From: Pseudothauera rhizosphaerae
GTDB taxonomy: Bacteria; Pseudomonadota; Gammaproteobacteria; Burkholderiales; Rhodocyclaceae
Assembly (NCBI RefSeq): GCF_004801305.1
Contig: NZ_SSOD01000017.1
Coordinates: forward strand, 42,801-106,800
Direction: 5' to 3'
Length of the DNA stretch: 64,000 bases
Part shown: positions 18,616-32,527 of the stretch, in pieces
Layout: every line of letters starts with the position of its first letter
Numbering within the stretch: position 1 is the stretch's first letter
Position numbers and translations under genes: made by a program
The notes under the pieces: generated by a model
Seen by the model: the letters and a program-made list of their open reading frames with translations, nothing else
The model's database searches: none
What the model was told of the DNA's origin: nothing

Positions 18616-19434
18616 ATGAAAACCAGATTGCTTTTCCTCTTTCGCACCTTCCTCGCCGGCCTGCTGCTGGCGGCCGGTCCCGTCGCGGCGGCCGGCGACT
18701 GCCCGCGCATCGTCAGCCAGTCCCCCTATCTCAGCGTCGCCCTCGACTGGCTCGGGCGCGGCCACTGCATCGTCGGCGTGTCCCGCTACGACCGCCTGTT
18801 CGACACCCTGCCGCGCACCGGCGGCGTCATGGACCCGGATGCGGAAACCATCGACCTCCTCGGACCGGACCTCCTCGTCGCCTCCAACTGGGCCTCCGAG
18901 GAGACCCTGCGCAAGGTCCTGCCGGCCGGTGCGAGGCTGCTGCGCGTGGACGGCTTCACCTCGGTGGCCGATGCGGAGAACATGCTGCGCGAGCTGGGCC
19001 GCGCCAGCGGCGCGCCCGACGTGGACGTCCGCCTGGCCGCCTTCCACAAGGAATGGACGGCCGCCGCGGCCGCCATCCGCGGCGAAGGGCGGCGCGCGCT
19101 GGTCCTGTCGGCCTGCGAAGGCTCGCCCTATTCCTTCGGGCGCGGGCACTTCGTCGGCGACGCCTTCGTGCAGGCCGGCTTCGACGTGGTGGAGACGGCC
19201 CCGCGCCTGCGCCACATCCGCCCCGGCGAAGAGATCGAAGACCTGCTGACCGCGGTCGAAACCCTCAAGCCGCAGGTGGTGTTCTCTCTGGACCGCGCCA
19301 CGGCCGCCCAGTGCAGCGCGCTGCTGGGCATCCTGCCGGTGGAAGTGGTACACCTGGGCGGCGAAAACTTTTTCCATCCCGGCGCCGGCGTGCTGGCCGG
19401 CTACGCCGAACTTGCGCAGAAGATGAAGCGATGA
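18616..19434 (+). CDS. btuF: Periplasmic cobalamin-binding protein (BtuF-like)
   Basis: A 272-residue class III substrate-binding protein. It has an N-terminal signal peptide of about 26 residues (FRTFLAGLLLAAGPVAAAG), then CPRIVSQSPYLSVALDWLG, VGVSRYDR and DLLGPDLLVASNW, the backbone of the TroA/BtuF fold. LRHIRPGEEIEDLLTAVETL and HLGGENFFHPGAGVLAGYAEL form the C-terminal lobe. It delivers B12 to BtuCD. The ATG at 18616 starts the signal peptide 5 bases after the btuD stop. The stop overlaps the cobO start. Confidence 0.88.
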   Translation: MKTRLLFLFRTFLAGLLLAAGPVAAAGDCPRIVSQSPYLSVALDWLGRGHCIVGVSRYDRLFDTLPRTGGVMDPDAETIDLLGPDLLVASNWASEETLRKVLPAGARLLRVDGFTSVADAENMLRELGRASGAPDVDVRLAAFHKEWTAAAAAIRGEGRRALVLSACEGSPYSFGRGHFVGDAFVQAGFDVVETAPRLRHIRPGEEIEDLLTAVETLKPQVVFSLDRATAAQCSALLGILPVEVVHLGGENFFHPGAGVLAGYAELAQKMKR

Positions 19435-20036
19435 CCGAAGCCGACATGGACGCGCGCCACCGGGCGCGCATGCAGCGCAAGAAGGCGGTGGTGGAGCGGA
19501 GCATCGCCGCCGCCCGGGAAGAGCGGGGCGTGCTGCTGGTCAACACCGGTAACGGCAAGGGCAAATCCTCGGCGGCCTTCGGCCTGGTGGCGCGCGCGCT
19601 CGGCCACGGGCTGAAGGTGGGCGTGGTGCAGTTCATCAAGGGGCGCTCGGACACCGGCGAGGAAGCCTTCTTCCGCGCCCAGCCCGGTGTTTCCTGGCAC
19701 GTGAGCGGCGAGGGCTTCACCTGGGACACCCAGGACCGGGCGCGGGACGTGGCCACGGCCGCCGCCGCGTGGGACAGGGCGCGCGCCTTCCTCGCCGACC
19801 CGGGCATCGGCCTGGTGGTGCTGGACGAGCTCAACATCGCGCTCAAGTACCGCTATCTTGAGATCGACACCGTGCTGGCCGACCTGCGCGCCCGTCCGGC
19901 CATGCAGCACGTGGTGGTCACCGGCCGCGCCGCGCCGCCCGAACTGGTGGCCGCCGCCGATACCGTGACCGACATGGGCGTGGTCAAGCACGCCTTTGCG
20001 GCCGGCGTGAAGGCCATGCCTGCCATGGAGTGGTGA
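19431..20036 (+). CDS. cobO: Corrinoid adenosyltransferase (CobO/BtuR type)
   Basis: A 201-residue CobA/CobO/BtuR-type ATP:co(I)rrinoid adenosyltransferase. LLVNTGNGKGKSSAAFGL near residue 35 is the P-loop, VGVVQFIKG follows, and VVLDELNIALKYRYLE near 128 and VVVTGRAAPPELVAAADTVT near 159 are class-defining. It makes adenosylcobinamide or adenosylcobyric acid, the form that CobU requires. The start is in an ATGA overlap with btuF. Confidence 0.95.
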   Translation: MTEADMDARHRARMQRKKAVVERSIAAAREERGVLLVNTGNGKGKSSAAFGLVARALGHGLKVGVVQFIKGRSDTGEEAFFRAQPGVSWHVSGEGFTWDTQDRARDVATAAAAWDRARAFLADPGIGLVVLDELNIALKYRYLEIDTVLADLRARPAMQHVVVTGRAAPPELVAAADTVTDMGVVKHAFAAGVKAMPAMEW

Positions 20037-20046
20037 ACAGGACGCA

Positions 20047-20913
20047 ATGCCCTTGCCCGAACTCGCCTCCCCCCGCCCTGGCCCCCAGCCCGGCCACGTG
20101 TACCTGGTCGGCGCCGGACCGGGCGACCCGGAACTGCTCACGCTGCGCGGCGCCCGTCTGGTGGCGGGGGCCGACGCGGTGGTGTACGACAACCTGGTGA
20201 GTCCGCTCATCCTCGACCTGGCGCCGGCCGCGGCCGGGCGCATCTACGTGGGCAAGAAGGCCGCCGACCACACCCTGCCCCAGGACGAGATCAACGCCCT
20301 GCTGATTCGCCTGGCGCGGGAAGGGCGGCGCGTGGTGCGGCTGAAGGGCGGCGACCCCTTCATCTTCGGGCGCGGTGGCGAGGAGATGGAGGCGCTGATC
20401 GCGGCCGGCATCACCGTGGAAGTGGTGCCCGGCGTCACCGCCGCGGCCGGCATCGCTGCCTACGCGGGCATCCCCTTGACCCACCGGGAGCATGCCCAGT
20501 CGGTGGTGTTCACCACCGGCTTCCTCAAGGACGGCGCGCTGGACCTGGACTGGCCCATGCTCGCCCGCCCCAACCAGACCCTGGTGATCTACATGGGCGT
20601 CTCGCGCCTGGCGGAGATCTGCGCCCGCCTGGTGGAACACGGCCTGGCGCCCGGCACGCCGGCCTGTGTCATCGAGCGCGGCACCACCGCGCGCCAGCGG
20701 GCGGCGGTGGGCACCCTCGCCGATCTCGCCGCGCGGGTGGCCGAGGCCGGCATTCGCCCGCCCGCGCTCACCGTGGTGGGCGGCGTGGTGGGCCTGTATC
20801 CGCGCCTGGCCTGGTTCCATCCGGCCGGCGAGGACGATCCCGGGTCGGCGCCCCACGCTGGTTGTACGGCGGTGCACCGGGACGGCGGCGGGGAAGGGGG
20901 CGCCGATGACTGA
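20047..20913 (+). CDS. cobA: Uroporphyrinogen-III C-methyltransferase (SUMT)
   Basis: A 288-residue SAM-dependent methyltransferase. VYLVGAGPGDPELLTLRGAR near residue 20 and VRLKGGDPFIFGRGGEE near 98 are the two SUMT signatures. VVPGVTAAAGIAAYAGIPLT and the C-terminal PALTVVGGVVGLY complete the fold. It makes precorrin-2 from uroporphyrinogen III, the branch point to corrin and siroheme. No siroheme-specific CysG domain is fused. The C-terminal tail after WFHPAGED is longer than in most homologues and overlaps cbiA by 8 bases. Confidence 0.95.
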   Translation: MPLPELASPRPGPQPGHVYLVGAGPGDPELLTLRGARLVAGADAVVYDNLVSPLILDLAPAAAGRIYVGKKAADHTLPQDEINALLIRLAREGRRVVRLKGGDPFIFGRGGEEMEALIAAGITVEVVPGVTAAAGIAAYAGIPLTHREHAQSVVFTTGFLKDGALDLDWPMLARPNQTLVIYMGVSRLAEICARLVEHGLAPGTPACVIERGTTARQRAAVGTLADLAARVAEAGIRPPALTVVGGVVGLYPRLAWFHPAGEDDPGSAPHAGCTAVHRDGGGEGGADD

Positions 20914-22189
20914 GCGCTGTCCGGCCCTGTTCGTCGCCGCGCCGGCCTCCGGCCAGGGCAAGACCACGGTGACCGCCGCGCTGGCTCGCCTGCACGCCCG
21001 CCAGGGGCGGCGGGTGCGGGTGTTCAAGTGCGGCCCGGATTTCCTCGACCCGCAGATCCATACGGTGGCGAGCGGGGCGCCGGTGTACAACCTGGACCTG
21101 GGCATGTGCGGCGAACAGGATGCCGCGTGGCGCCTGCGCGCCGCGGCCCGCGAGGCCGAGCTGATCCTGGTGGAAGGGGTGATGGGGCTCTTCGACGGCG
21201 ACCCCTCCGGCGCCGACATCGCCCAGCGTTTCGGCATCCCGGTGATGGCGGTCATCGACGCCCGCGCCATGGCGCAGACCTTCGGCGCCGTGGCCTGGGG
21301 CCTCGCCCATTACCGCGCGGGGCTGCCGTTCTCCGGCGTGCTCGCCAACAACGTGGGCAGCGCGCGCCACGGGGAGTTGCTGCGCGCCGCGCTGCCCGCC
21401 GGCATGCGCTGGTACGGCGCCGTGCCGCGGGAGGCGGGGGCCGCGCTGCCGGAGCGCCACCTGGGCCTGCTGCAGGCGGCCGAGATCGCCGACCTGGGCG
21501 CGCGCCTGGATCGCATGGCCGACGCGCTGGCCGAGACCGGTGCGGGAGAACTGCCGCCGCCGGTGGATTTTCCGTCCGTGGCAGCGCCCGTGGTGGAACC
21601 GCTGCTCGCCGGGCGCACCGTGGCGGTGGCGCACGATGCGGCCTACGGCTTCATCTACCCGGCCAACCTGGACACGCTGGCGGCGCTCGGTGCGCGCATC
21701 GTCTTCTTCTCGCCGCTGGCCGGCGAGCGTCTGCCTCCCTGCGATGCCGTCTGGCTGCCCGGCGGCTACCCGGAACTGCACGGCGAGCGCCTCGCGGCCA
21801 ATGCCGGATTCTGGCGGGACCTGCACGCCCACGCTGTGGCCGGCAAGCCCCTGCTCGCCGAATGCGGCGGCATGATGAGCCTGTTCGACGCGGTGGTGGA
21901 CACAGCCGGCGCCGCGCACACTTTCGGCGGCCTGCTGCCGGGCCGCGCCGTGATGCAGCCGCGCCTGTCCGCCCTGGGCCTGCAGATCGCGGAACTACCG
22001 GAAGGACGGCTCGGCGGCCATACTTTCCACCATTCGCAGACGGAGACGCCGCTCGAGCCGCTGGTGCGCGCCCGCCGCCCGGACGGCGGCGAGGGCGAGG
22101 CGATCTACCGCCGCGGCCGCCTCACCGCCTCCTACGTGCATTTCTATTTCCCCTCCAATCCGGCCGCCGTGGGCCGGCTCTTCGCATGA
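20906..22189 (+). CDS. cbiA: Cobyrinate a,c-diamide synthase (CbiA/CobB)
   Basis: A 427-residue enzyme in two parts. The N-terminal dethiobiotin-synthetase-like ATPase has FVAAPASGQGKTTVTAALA (P-loop), FKCGPDFLDPQIH and LVEGVMGLFDGD. The C-terminal class I-like glutamine amidotransferase has VWLPGGYPELHGE and PLLAECGGMMSLFDAV with the catalytic Cys. It amidates side chains a and c of the corrin ring using glutamine. The start at 20906 overlaps cobA, and its stop overlaps bluB by four bases. Neither the bulk of the ring-forming pathway nor cobQ/cbiP and cobD/cbiB is in this window. Confidence 0.95.
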   Translation: MTERCPALFVAAPASGQGKTTVTAALARLHARQGRRVRVFKCGPDFLDPQIHTVASGAPVYNLDLGMCGEQDAAWRLRAAAREAELILVEGVMGLFDGDPSGADIAQRFGIPVMAVIDARAMAQTFGAVAWGLAHYRAGLPFSGVLANNVGSARHGELLRAALPAGMRWYGAVPREAGAALPERHLGLLQAAEIADLGARLDRMADALAETGAGELPPPVDFPSVAAPVVEPLLAGRTVAVAHDAAYGFIYPANLDTLAALGARIVFFSPLAGERLPPCDAVWLPGGYPELHGERLAANAGFWRDLHAHAVAGKPLLAECGGMMSLFDAVVDTAGAAHTFGGLLPGRAVMQPRLSALGLQIAELPEGRLGGHTFHHSQTETPLEPLVRARRPDGGEGEAIYRRGRLTASYVHFYFPSNPAAVGRLFA

Positions 22190-22839
22190 AACCTTCTGCG
22201 CACCGCTATTCCGAACTCGAACGGCAGGCCGTCTACCGCGCCATCGCCGAACGCCGCGACATGCGCCACTTCCTGCCCGACCCGGTGGCGCCCGAGGTGC
22301 TGCAGCGCCTGCTGTGGGCGGCGCACCACGCCCCCAGCGTGGGCTACATGCAGCCCTGGCGTTTCATCCGCATCACCGACCGCGCCCTGCGCGAGGCCAT
22401 GCACGGGCTGGTGGAGGAGGAGCGCCTCGCCACCGCGCGCGCCCTGGGCGAGCGGGAGGAGGAGTTCATGCGCCTGAAGGTGGAGGGCGTGCTGGACGCG
22501 GGCGAGGTGCTGGTGGTGGCGCTGGCCGACGGGCGCGAGCGCCACGTGTTCGGCCGCCGCACGCTGCCGGAGATGGACCTGGCCTCGGTGGCCTGCGCCA
22601 TCGAGAACATGTGGCTGGCGGCGCGCGCCGAAGGGCTGGGCCTGGGCTGGGTGTCGATCTTCGATCCGGACAGGCTCGCCGCGCTGCTGGCCATGCCGGA
22701 GGGCGCCCGGCCGGTGGCCATCCTGTGCGTGGGCCACGTGGCCGACTTCTACCCCCGCCCGATGCTGGAGATCGAGCACTGGGCCGAGCGCCTGCCGCTG
22801 GCCGAGGTGCTGGGCGAGAACCGCTGGCCGGGCGGGTAA
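22186..22839 (+). CDS. bluB: 5,6-dimethylbenzimidazole synthase (BluB)
   Basis: A 217-residue flavin-destructase of the nitroreductase fold. AIAERRDMRHFLPDPVAPEV near residue 17 and AAHHAPSVGYMQPWRFI near 44 bind FMN. LPEMDLASVACAIENMWLAA near 125 and GLGLGWVSIFDP near 147 are BluB-like. BluB cleaves FMNH2 with O2 to make DMB, the lower ligand that CobT uses. It requires oxygen, so the host makes DMB aerobically. It is last in the riboswitch operon and starts in an ATGA overlap with cbiA. Confidence 0.93.
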   Translation: MKPSAHRYSELERQAVYRAIAERRDMRHFLPDPVAPEVLQRLLWAAHHAPSVGYMQPWRFIRITDRALREAMHGLVEEERLATARALGEREEEFMRLKVEGVLDAGEVLVVALADGRERHVFGRRTLPEMDLASVACAIENMWLAARAEGLGLGWVSIFDPDRLAALLAMPEGARPVAILCVGHVADFYPRPMLEIEHWAERLPLAEVLGENRWPGG

Positions 22840-22845
22840 ACGAAA

Positions 22846-22867
22846 ACAGGCTCCCTGCGGAGCCTGT
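22846..22867 (-). terminator. Intrinsic terminator of comEA
   Basis: ACAGGCTCC (22846-22854) and GGAGCCTGT (22859-22867) pair perfectly around CTGC. On the minus strand the stem is followed by TTTTCGTTT, so it terminates comEA transcripts. It may also slow transcripts leaving bluB. Confidence 0.8.
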
Positions 22868-22887
22868 CGCAAGCCGTGGGCGGCCCG

Positions 22888-23175
22888 TTACTTGGCGGCC
22901 GTACGCGGGGCCGGCACGCCCACGGTGATCTGGTCGCCCAGCTTCTCCACCGTCTTGTCGCCGATGCCGGGCACCTTGGCGAGGTCCGCCGTGGTGGCGA
23001 ACTTGCCGTGCTGCTGGCGGTATTCCACGATGGCCTTCGCCTTGGCGGGGCCGATTCCCTTGATCTGTTCGAGTGCCGTGGCATCCGCGGTGTTGATGTT
23101 CACCGGTCCGCCGGCGAGAGCGAGTGCGGGACCGAGGGCGAGGGCGACGACGAGGGTACGCAGGAAACGCTTCAT
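22888..23175 (-). CDS. comEA: ComEA-like helix-hairpin-helix DNA-binding protein
   Basis: A 95-residue protein. The signal peptide is FLRTLVVALALGPALALAGG, followed directly by PVNINTADATALEQIKGIGP and a second hairpin, DLAKVPGIGDKTVEKLG. These HhH motifs bind DNA backbone without sequence specificity. Small single-domain ComEA proteins of this kind serve as periplasmic DNA receptors in natural transformation of Gram-negative bacteria. It is monocistronic, between a terminator and a promoter with a palindrome. Confidence 0.88.
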   Translation of the reverse strand: MKRFLRTLVVALALGPALALAGGPVNINTADATALEQIKGIGPAKAKAIVEYRQQHGKFATTADLAKVPGIGDKTVEKLGDQITVGVPAPRTAAK

Positions 23176-23205
23176 GGTGCTGCCTCCGTGGTTGATGACC
23201 ACGGA

Positions 23206-23235
23206 ATTCTTGACTGTGACAAATGAATTTGTCAA
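23206..23235 (-). promoter_or_regulatory. comEA promoter with 18-base palindrome
   Basis: On the minus strand TTGACA (23235-23230) and AAGAAT (23211-23206) are separated by 18 bases, a good sigma70 arrangement 31 bases before the comEA start. An 18-base palindrome, TGACAAAT-GA-ATTTGTCA, covers 23217-23234 and includes most of the -35 box. A bound regulator there would block RNA polymerase. The regulator is unknown. Confidence 0.6.
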
Positions 23236-23265
23236 CGTGCACGTGTCATTTCGTCGGTGCGAGTG

Positions 23266-23305
23266 AAAACGGCCGTCCCGCAGCAGCAGGACGGCCGTTT
23301 TCTTT
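23266..23305. terminator. Bidirectional intrinsic terminator downstream of rhlE
   Basis: Arms AAAACGGCCGTCC (23266-23278) and GGACGGCCGTTTT (23289-23301) pair fully over 13 bases around a 10-base loop. The plus strand continues TCTTTTT-like and the minus strand ends TTTTCACTC. It lies just after the rhlE stop (minus strand) and would also stop plus-strand read-through from bluB. Confidence 0.88.
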
Positions 23306-23326
23306 TTCAACTGCCGGGGGATGGGT

Positions 23327-24757
<1,431 letters not shown>

Positions 24758-24968
24758 GTAGGGAAAAGCTCCAGCGGCGGCCTGCCGCCCGTTGCGGGCG
24801 GCACCAATCGAGGCTGGCGGGGCAAGGCCGGCAAGGGAATGGATGCCGGCGGGGTGAAGAGGGTTTTGCGGCCGCAGCGATTGGCAAGTGCGGAGCAAGC
24901 GGCGGATTGTACGGGAATCGCGCCGCCGTGGGGGATAATCTGCACTTTTCGGCGAAGGTGGCGGCAGG

Positions 24969-25541
24969 ATGGGCGAACAGGCGCAGAAGGCAGGGGAGTT
25001 TGCCGATGGCTGGCTGGCCGGCGTGCGCCGCGTGCCGTCGCCGAACTTCGACGCCCGCCCGCCGGGCACGGCGGTCGAACTCGTCGTGGTGCATGCCATC
25101 AGCCTGCCGCCCGACTGCTTCGGCGGCCCCGGCATCGAGCAACTCTTCACCAACTGCCTGGACCCGGCCGCGCACCCCTACTACGCCGCCATCCACGCCC
25201 TGCGCGTGTCGGCCCACTTCCTGATCCGGCGCGACGGCGAGGTGACCCAGTTCGTCAGTGTCGATGAGCGCGCCTGGCATGCCGGCGCGTCGTGCTGGCA
25301 GGGGCGGGAGCGCTGCAACGATTTTTCCGTCGGCATCGAACTGGAGGGCTGCGACAGCCTGCCCTTTGAGGCGGTGCAGTACCGTCGCCTGGCCGATCTG
25401 ATCGCGTCGCTGAAGGCGGCCTACCCCATCCGCGAGGTCACCGGGCACGAGCACATCGCCCCCGGCCGCAAGACCGATCCCGGCCCGTGTTTCGACTGGG
25501 AACGGCTGCAGGCGCTGCTCGCCGGACGCGCCCCGGCGTGA
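24969..25541 (+). CDS. ampD: 1,6-anhydro-N-acetylmuramyl-L-alanine amidase (AmpD)
   Basis: A 190-residue cytoplasmic amidase_2 enzyme. [25 protein letters not shown] carries the first zinc His (shown here as VVVHAI near residue 44). [20 protein letters not shown] and [14 protein letters not shown] follow. [20 protein letters not shown] near 159 has the second His and the zinc Asp. AmpD recycles anhydromuropeptides and restrains AmpR signalling. An AmpG-like importer is encoded at 40682. No ampC or ampR was seen in this window. Confidence 0.95.
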   Translation: MGEQAQKAGEFADGWLAGVRRVPSPNFDARPPGTAVELVVVHAISLPPDCFGGPGIEQLFTNCLDPAAHPYYAAIHALRVSAHFLIRRDGEVTQFVSVDERAWHAGASCWQGRERCNDFSVGIELEGCDSLPFEAVQYRRLADLIASLKAAYPIREVTGHEHIAPGRKTDPGPCFDWERLQALLAGRAPA

Positions 25542-25893
25542 TCCGCGCCACGCCGGCGAGGATGGGCCGGCTTTACATTGTTTAAAAGAATCAATATCAT
25601 CCGCCCGTCTGCTGCATTGCGGCAAACATTTTTCAGCATGTTTCTGGTGCGGCTCCGGGCCTGGGGCGATCTGCCTGGCCGGGTGCAACGAATGGCCGCT
25701 CGCACCGCGGGGCCCGCTGTCTGGTTGCGGCAGCGCGCTTGAACGACGACCGGCGACCGCAAGCTTTCTCCCGCCGCCGACCCCGCTCCGGGTCGTGCCG
25801 GCAAGATCTCTCCGGACCTTCCCGTACACCCCACGGTGGGGATAGGGCCGGCCTGGACCAAGCGCGCGGTACCGGCACGGAGGAACCGACCCT
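25542..25893. other. Intergenic region between ampD and the lytic transglycosylase
   Basis: No convincing gene is seen in these 352 bases. An AT-rich patch at about 25572-25605 could hold a promoter. AAACAT...ATGTTT at about 25624-25644 is a 6-base inverted repeat, and CCCCACGGTGGGG near 25830-25842 forms a short hairpin. A GGAGG-like ribosome site (CACGGAGGAAC) lies about 10 bases before the next ATG at 25894. Confidence 0.45.
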
Positions 25894-26592
25894 ATGTCCG
25901 CAACTCGTTTCATCGGCGCCGCACGCAGGGGCGCCACCCTTCTCATGCACGCGATCCACGGCGGCCTGCTCGGCGCCGGGCTGATCGCCTTCGCCGCCCT
26001 GGCCGCCAATCTGATGGAGCACGGGCCGCTGCGCTATTTCGACGGCAGCATGGCCGAGGCCCATGCCGCGGTGGCGTCGCGCTACGATTTCGGCGCCGCC
26101 GCCGTGGAGCCGGAGCCGCCCACGCTGTCGGCCGAAATGGAGCGCGTGCGGGACTACGTCGCCCGGCGCTACCGCGTCTCCGCGGTGGCGCTGGAGCCGG
26201 TGCTGATCGCGGCTGAGGACAGCGCGCGCAGCGTCGGCATCGATCCGCTGCTGGTGGTGGCGGTGATCGCGGTGGAATCCAGCTTCAACCCCTACGCCGA
26301 GAGCCACGTGGGCGCCCAGGGGCTGATGCAGGTCATCCCGCGCTTCCACATGGACAAGATCGGCGCGGAGGCGGGCGAGGACGCCCTGTTCGACCCGGAA
26401 CTCAACGTGCGCGTAGGCACTCTGGTGATCCACGAAGGGCTGCGCCGCTTCGGTTCGCTGCAGGCCGCGCTGCAGTACTACGGCGGCGCGCGCGGCGATC
26501 CCGAGGCGGCCTACTACCGCCGCGTGATGGCGATGAAGCAGCGCCTGGCGGCTGCGGCCGGACGCGGGCAGGCGACGACTACCGGCGTCTGA
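25894..26592 (+). CDS. Membrane-anchored lytic transglycosylase (SLT domain)
   Basis: A 232-residue protein. A hydrophobic segment at about residues 16-48 (IHGGLLGAGLIAFAALAANL) is a signal anchor. The SLT domain spans about 95-215: DPLLVVAVIAVESSFNPYAES carries the catalytic Glu, followed by HVGAQGLMQVIPRFH, the GLMQ signature. LRRFGSLQAALQYYGGARG provides the C-terminal YxGG-like motif. It cleaves peptidoglycan to anhydro-muropeptides, the substrates later processed by AmpD. A promoter may lie in the upstream gap. Confidence 0.9.
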   Translation: MSATRFIGAARRGATLLMHAIHGGLLGAGLIAFAALAANLMEHGPLRYFDGSMAEAHAAVASRYDFGAAAVEPEPPTLSAEMERVRDYVARRYRVSAVALEPVLIAAEDSARSVGIDPLLVVAVIAVESSFNPYAESHVGAQGLMQVIPRFHMDKIGAEAGEDALFDPELNVRVGTLVIHEGLRRFGSLQAALQYYGGARGDPEAAYYRRVMAMKQRLAAAAGRGQATTTGV

Positions 26593-26610
26593 ACGCCGGC
26601 AACTGGATAC

Positions 26611-26671
26611 CCGTTCGGGCTGAGCCTGTCGAAGCCCGCTTTCCGCCCTTCGACAGGCTCAGGGCGAACGG
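26611..26671. repeat. Inverted repeat, copy 2, after the lytic transglycosylase gene
   Basis: 27-base arms at 26611-26637 and 26645-26671, the same as at 8156-8222, around a 7-base centre. It sits in the gap between the convergent transglycosylase and aminotransferase genes, where the stem could also act as an RNA stabiliser or weak terminator. Confidence 0.9.
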
Positions 26672-26707
26672 CATTGTCACTTCACCGCTGTACCTGTTCC
26701 GGCCGCT

Positions 26708-27883
26708 TCAGCCGAGCAGCCGGCCCATGCGCTCGCAGGCTTCCAGCAGGCGCGCCTCCCGCGTGGTGTAGGCGATGCGCAGGTGGCGGCGCGGTAGATG
26801 GTCGCCGAAGTCCAGCCCTGGCGTGGCGGCCACGCCGGCCTCCTCGATCAGCCGGCGCGCCAGCGCCTCGCTGTCCTCGGCCAGGTGGCTGGTGTCCGCG
26901 TAGATGTAGAACGCGCCCTGGGGTTCGGTGGCGATGCCGAAGCCCAGTTGGCGCAGGGCCGGCAGCAGGGTGTCGCGGCGGCGGGCGAACTCGTGGCGGC
27001 GCTCCTCCAGGATGTCCAGTGTGGCCGGCGCGAAGGCCGCCAGCGCCGCGTGCTGCGCCGGCGTGGAGGCCGAAATGAAGAAGTGCTGGGCGAGCTTTTC
27101 CACCTCGCGCACCCAGCACCGGGGCACCACCAGCCAGCCCAGGCGCCATCCGGTCATGCCGAAGTACTTGGAGAAGCTGTTCACCACGAACAGGTCCTCG
27201 GCCGCGGCCAGCGCGGGCTGGGCCAGCACGGTGGAGGCTTCCACGCCGTAGGTCAGGCCCTGGTAGATCTCGTCCACGATCAGCAGGCCTCCCCGCGCGC
27301 TCGTTGTGCCGTGCAGCGCGGCCAGTTCGCCGGCCGTGAGCAGCGTGCCAGTGGGGTTGGACGGGGTGGCCACCATCAGGCCCCGGGTCTGGGGCTGCCA
27401 GGCGGCGTCCACCTGGGCCGGCGTGGGCTGGTAGCGGGTGGCGGCGTCCACCGGCAGCGCCCGCGCGCGGCCTTCCACGCTGCGCACCAGGTGGCGGTTG
27501 GAGGGATAGCCCGGATCGGGCTGCAGCCATTCGTCGCCCGGGTCGGTGGAGACGGCCAGGGCCAGCATCAGCGCGCCGGAGGCGCCGGGGGTGACGACGA
27601 TGCGCTCGGGCGCCACGTCGGCCTGGAAGCGGTCGCGGTAGAAGCGGGCGATGGCCTCCCGCAGCGCGGGCAGGCCCAGCGCGGCGGTGTAATGCACGTC
27701 GCCGCGGGCGAGGAAGCGGGTGGCGGTTTCCACCATGGGCTGCGGCGTGGGGAAGTCCGGCTCGCCGACTTCCATGTGGATGATGTCGCGCCCCTGGGCT
27801 TCGAGCTCGCGCGCGCGGCGCAGCAGCTCCATGACGTGGAAGGGCTGGATGTCGGCCATGCGGCGGGCGGGTTGCGGGGGCAT
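26708..27883 (-). CDS. PLP-dependent class I/II aminotransferase
   Basis: A 391-residue fold-type I aminotransferase. MEVGEPDFPTPQPM near residue 37, YTAALGLPALREAIARFYRD near 65, VATPSNPTGTLL near 170, LIVDEIYQGLTYG near 197 and SFSKYFGMTGWRLGWLVVP near 231 (with the PLP lysine in SFSKYF) are all present. It most resembles the AspC/AlaC-like aminotransferases. The true amino donor is not evident. It ends facing the repeat at 26611 and starts beyond the pckG terminator. Confidence 0.88.
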   Translation of the reverse strand: MPPQPARRMADIQPFHVMELLRRARELEAQGRDIIHMEVGEPDFPTPQPMVETATRFLARGDVHYTAALGLPALREAIARFYRDRFQADVAPERIVVTPGASGALMLALAVSTDPGDEWLQPDPGYPSNRHLVRSVEGRARALPVDAATRYQPTPAQVDAAWQPQTRGLMVATPSNPTGTLLTAGELAALHGTTSARGGLLIVDEIYQGLTYGVEASTVLAQPALAAAEDLFVVNSFSKYFGMTGWRLGWLVVPRCWVREVEKLAQHFFISASTPAQHAALAAFAPATLDILEERRHEFARRRDTLLPALRQLGFGIATEPQGAFYIYADTSHLAEDSEALARRLIEEAGVAATPGLDFGDHLPRRHLRIAYTTREARLLEACERMGRLLG

Positions 27884-27914
27884 GGGGCGTCCTCGGCAGG
27901 GTGGGGCGGCAAAG

Positions 27915-27943
27915 CAAAAAAGCGCCGGCGGGCCGGCGCTTTC
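27915..27943 (-). terminator. Intrinsic terminator of pckG
   Basis: AGCGCCGGC (27921-27929) pairs perfectly with GCCGGCGCT (27932-27940). On the minus strand the stem is followed by TTTTTTGC, about 35 bases beyond the pckG stop. Confidence 0.85.
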
Positions 27944-27977
27944 TCGGGGCGGCCGGCGCGGGGCCGGCTGGGCACGG

Positions 27978-32424
<4,447 letters not shown>

Positions 32425-32527
32425 AAGCACGGATTGCCGGTGATTCCGCCGCCTGTTCCATGCCCGCACCGGGGCCTGCCGCGGTAGCATCCGGGGCATC
32501 GGCGATGGAGACGCGGGGGAGGCGGCG

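Noticed and set aside
25542..25893. Small gene in the ampD-transglycosylase gap
   Set aside because: Open frames on both strands lack ribosome sites, family motifs or consistent codon use.
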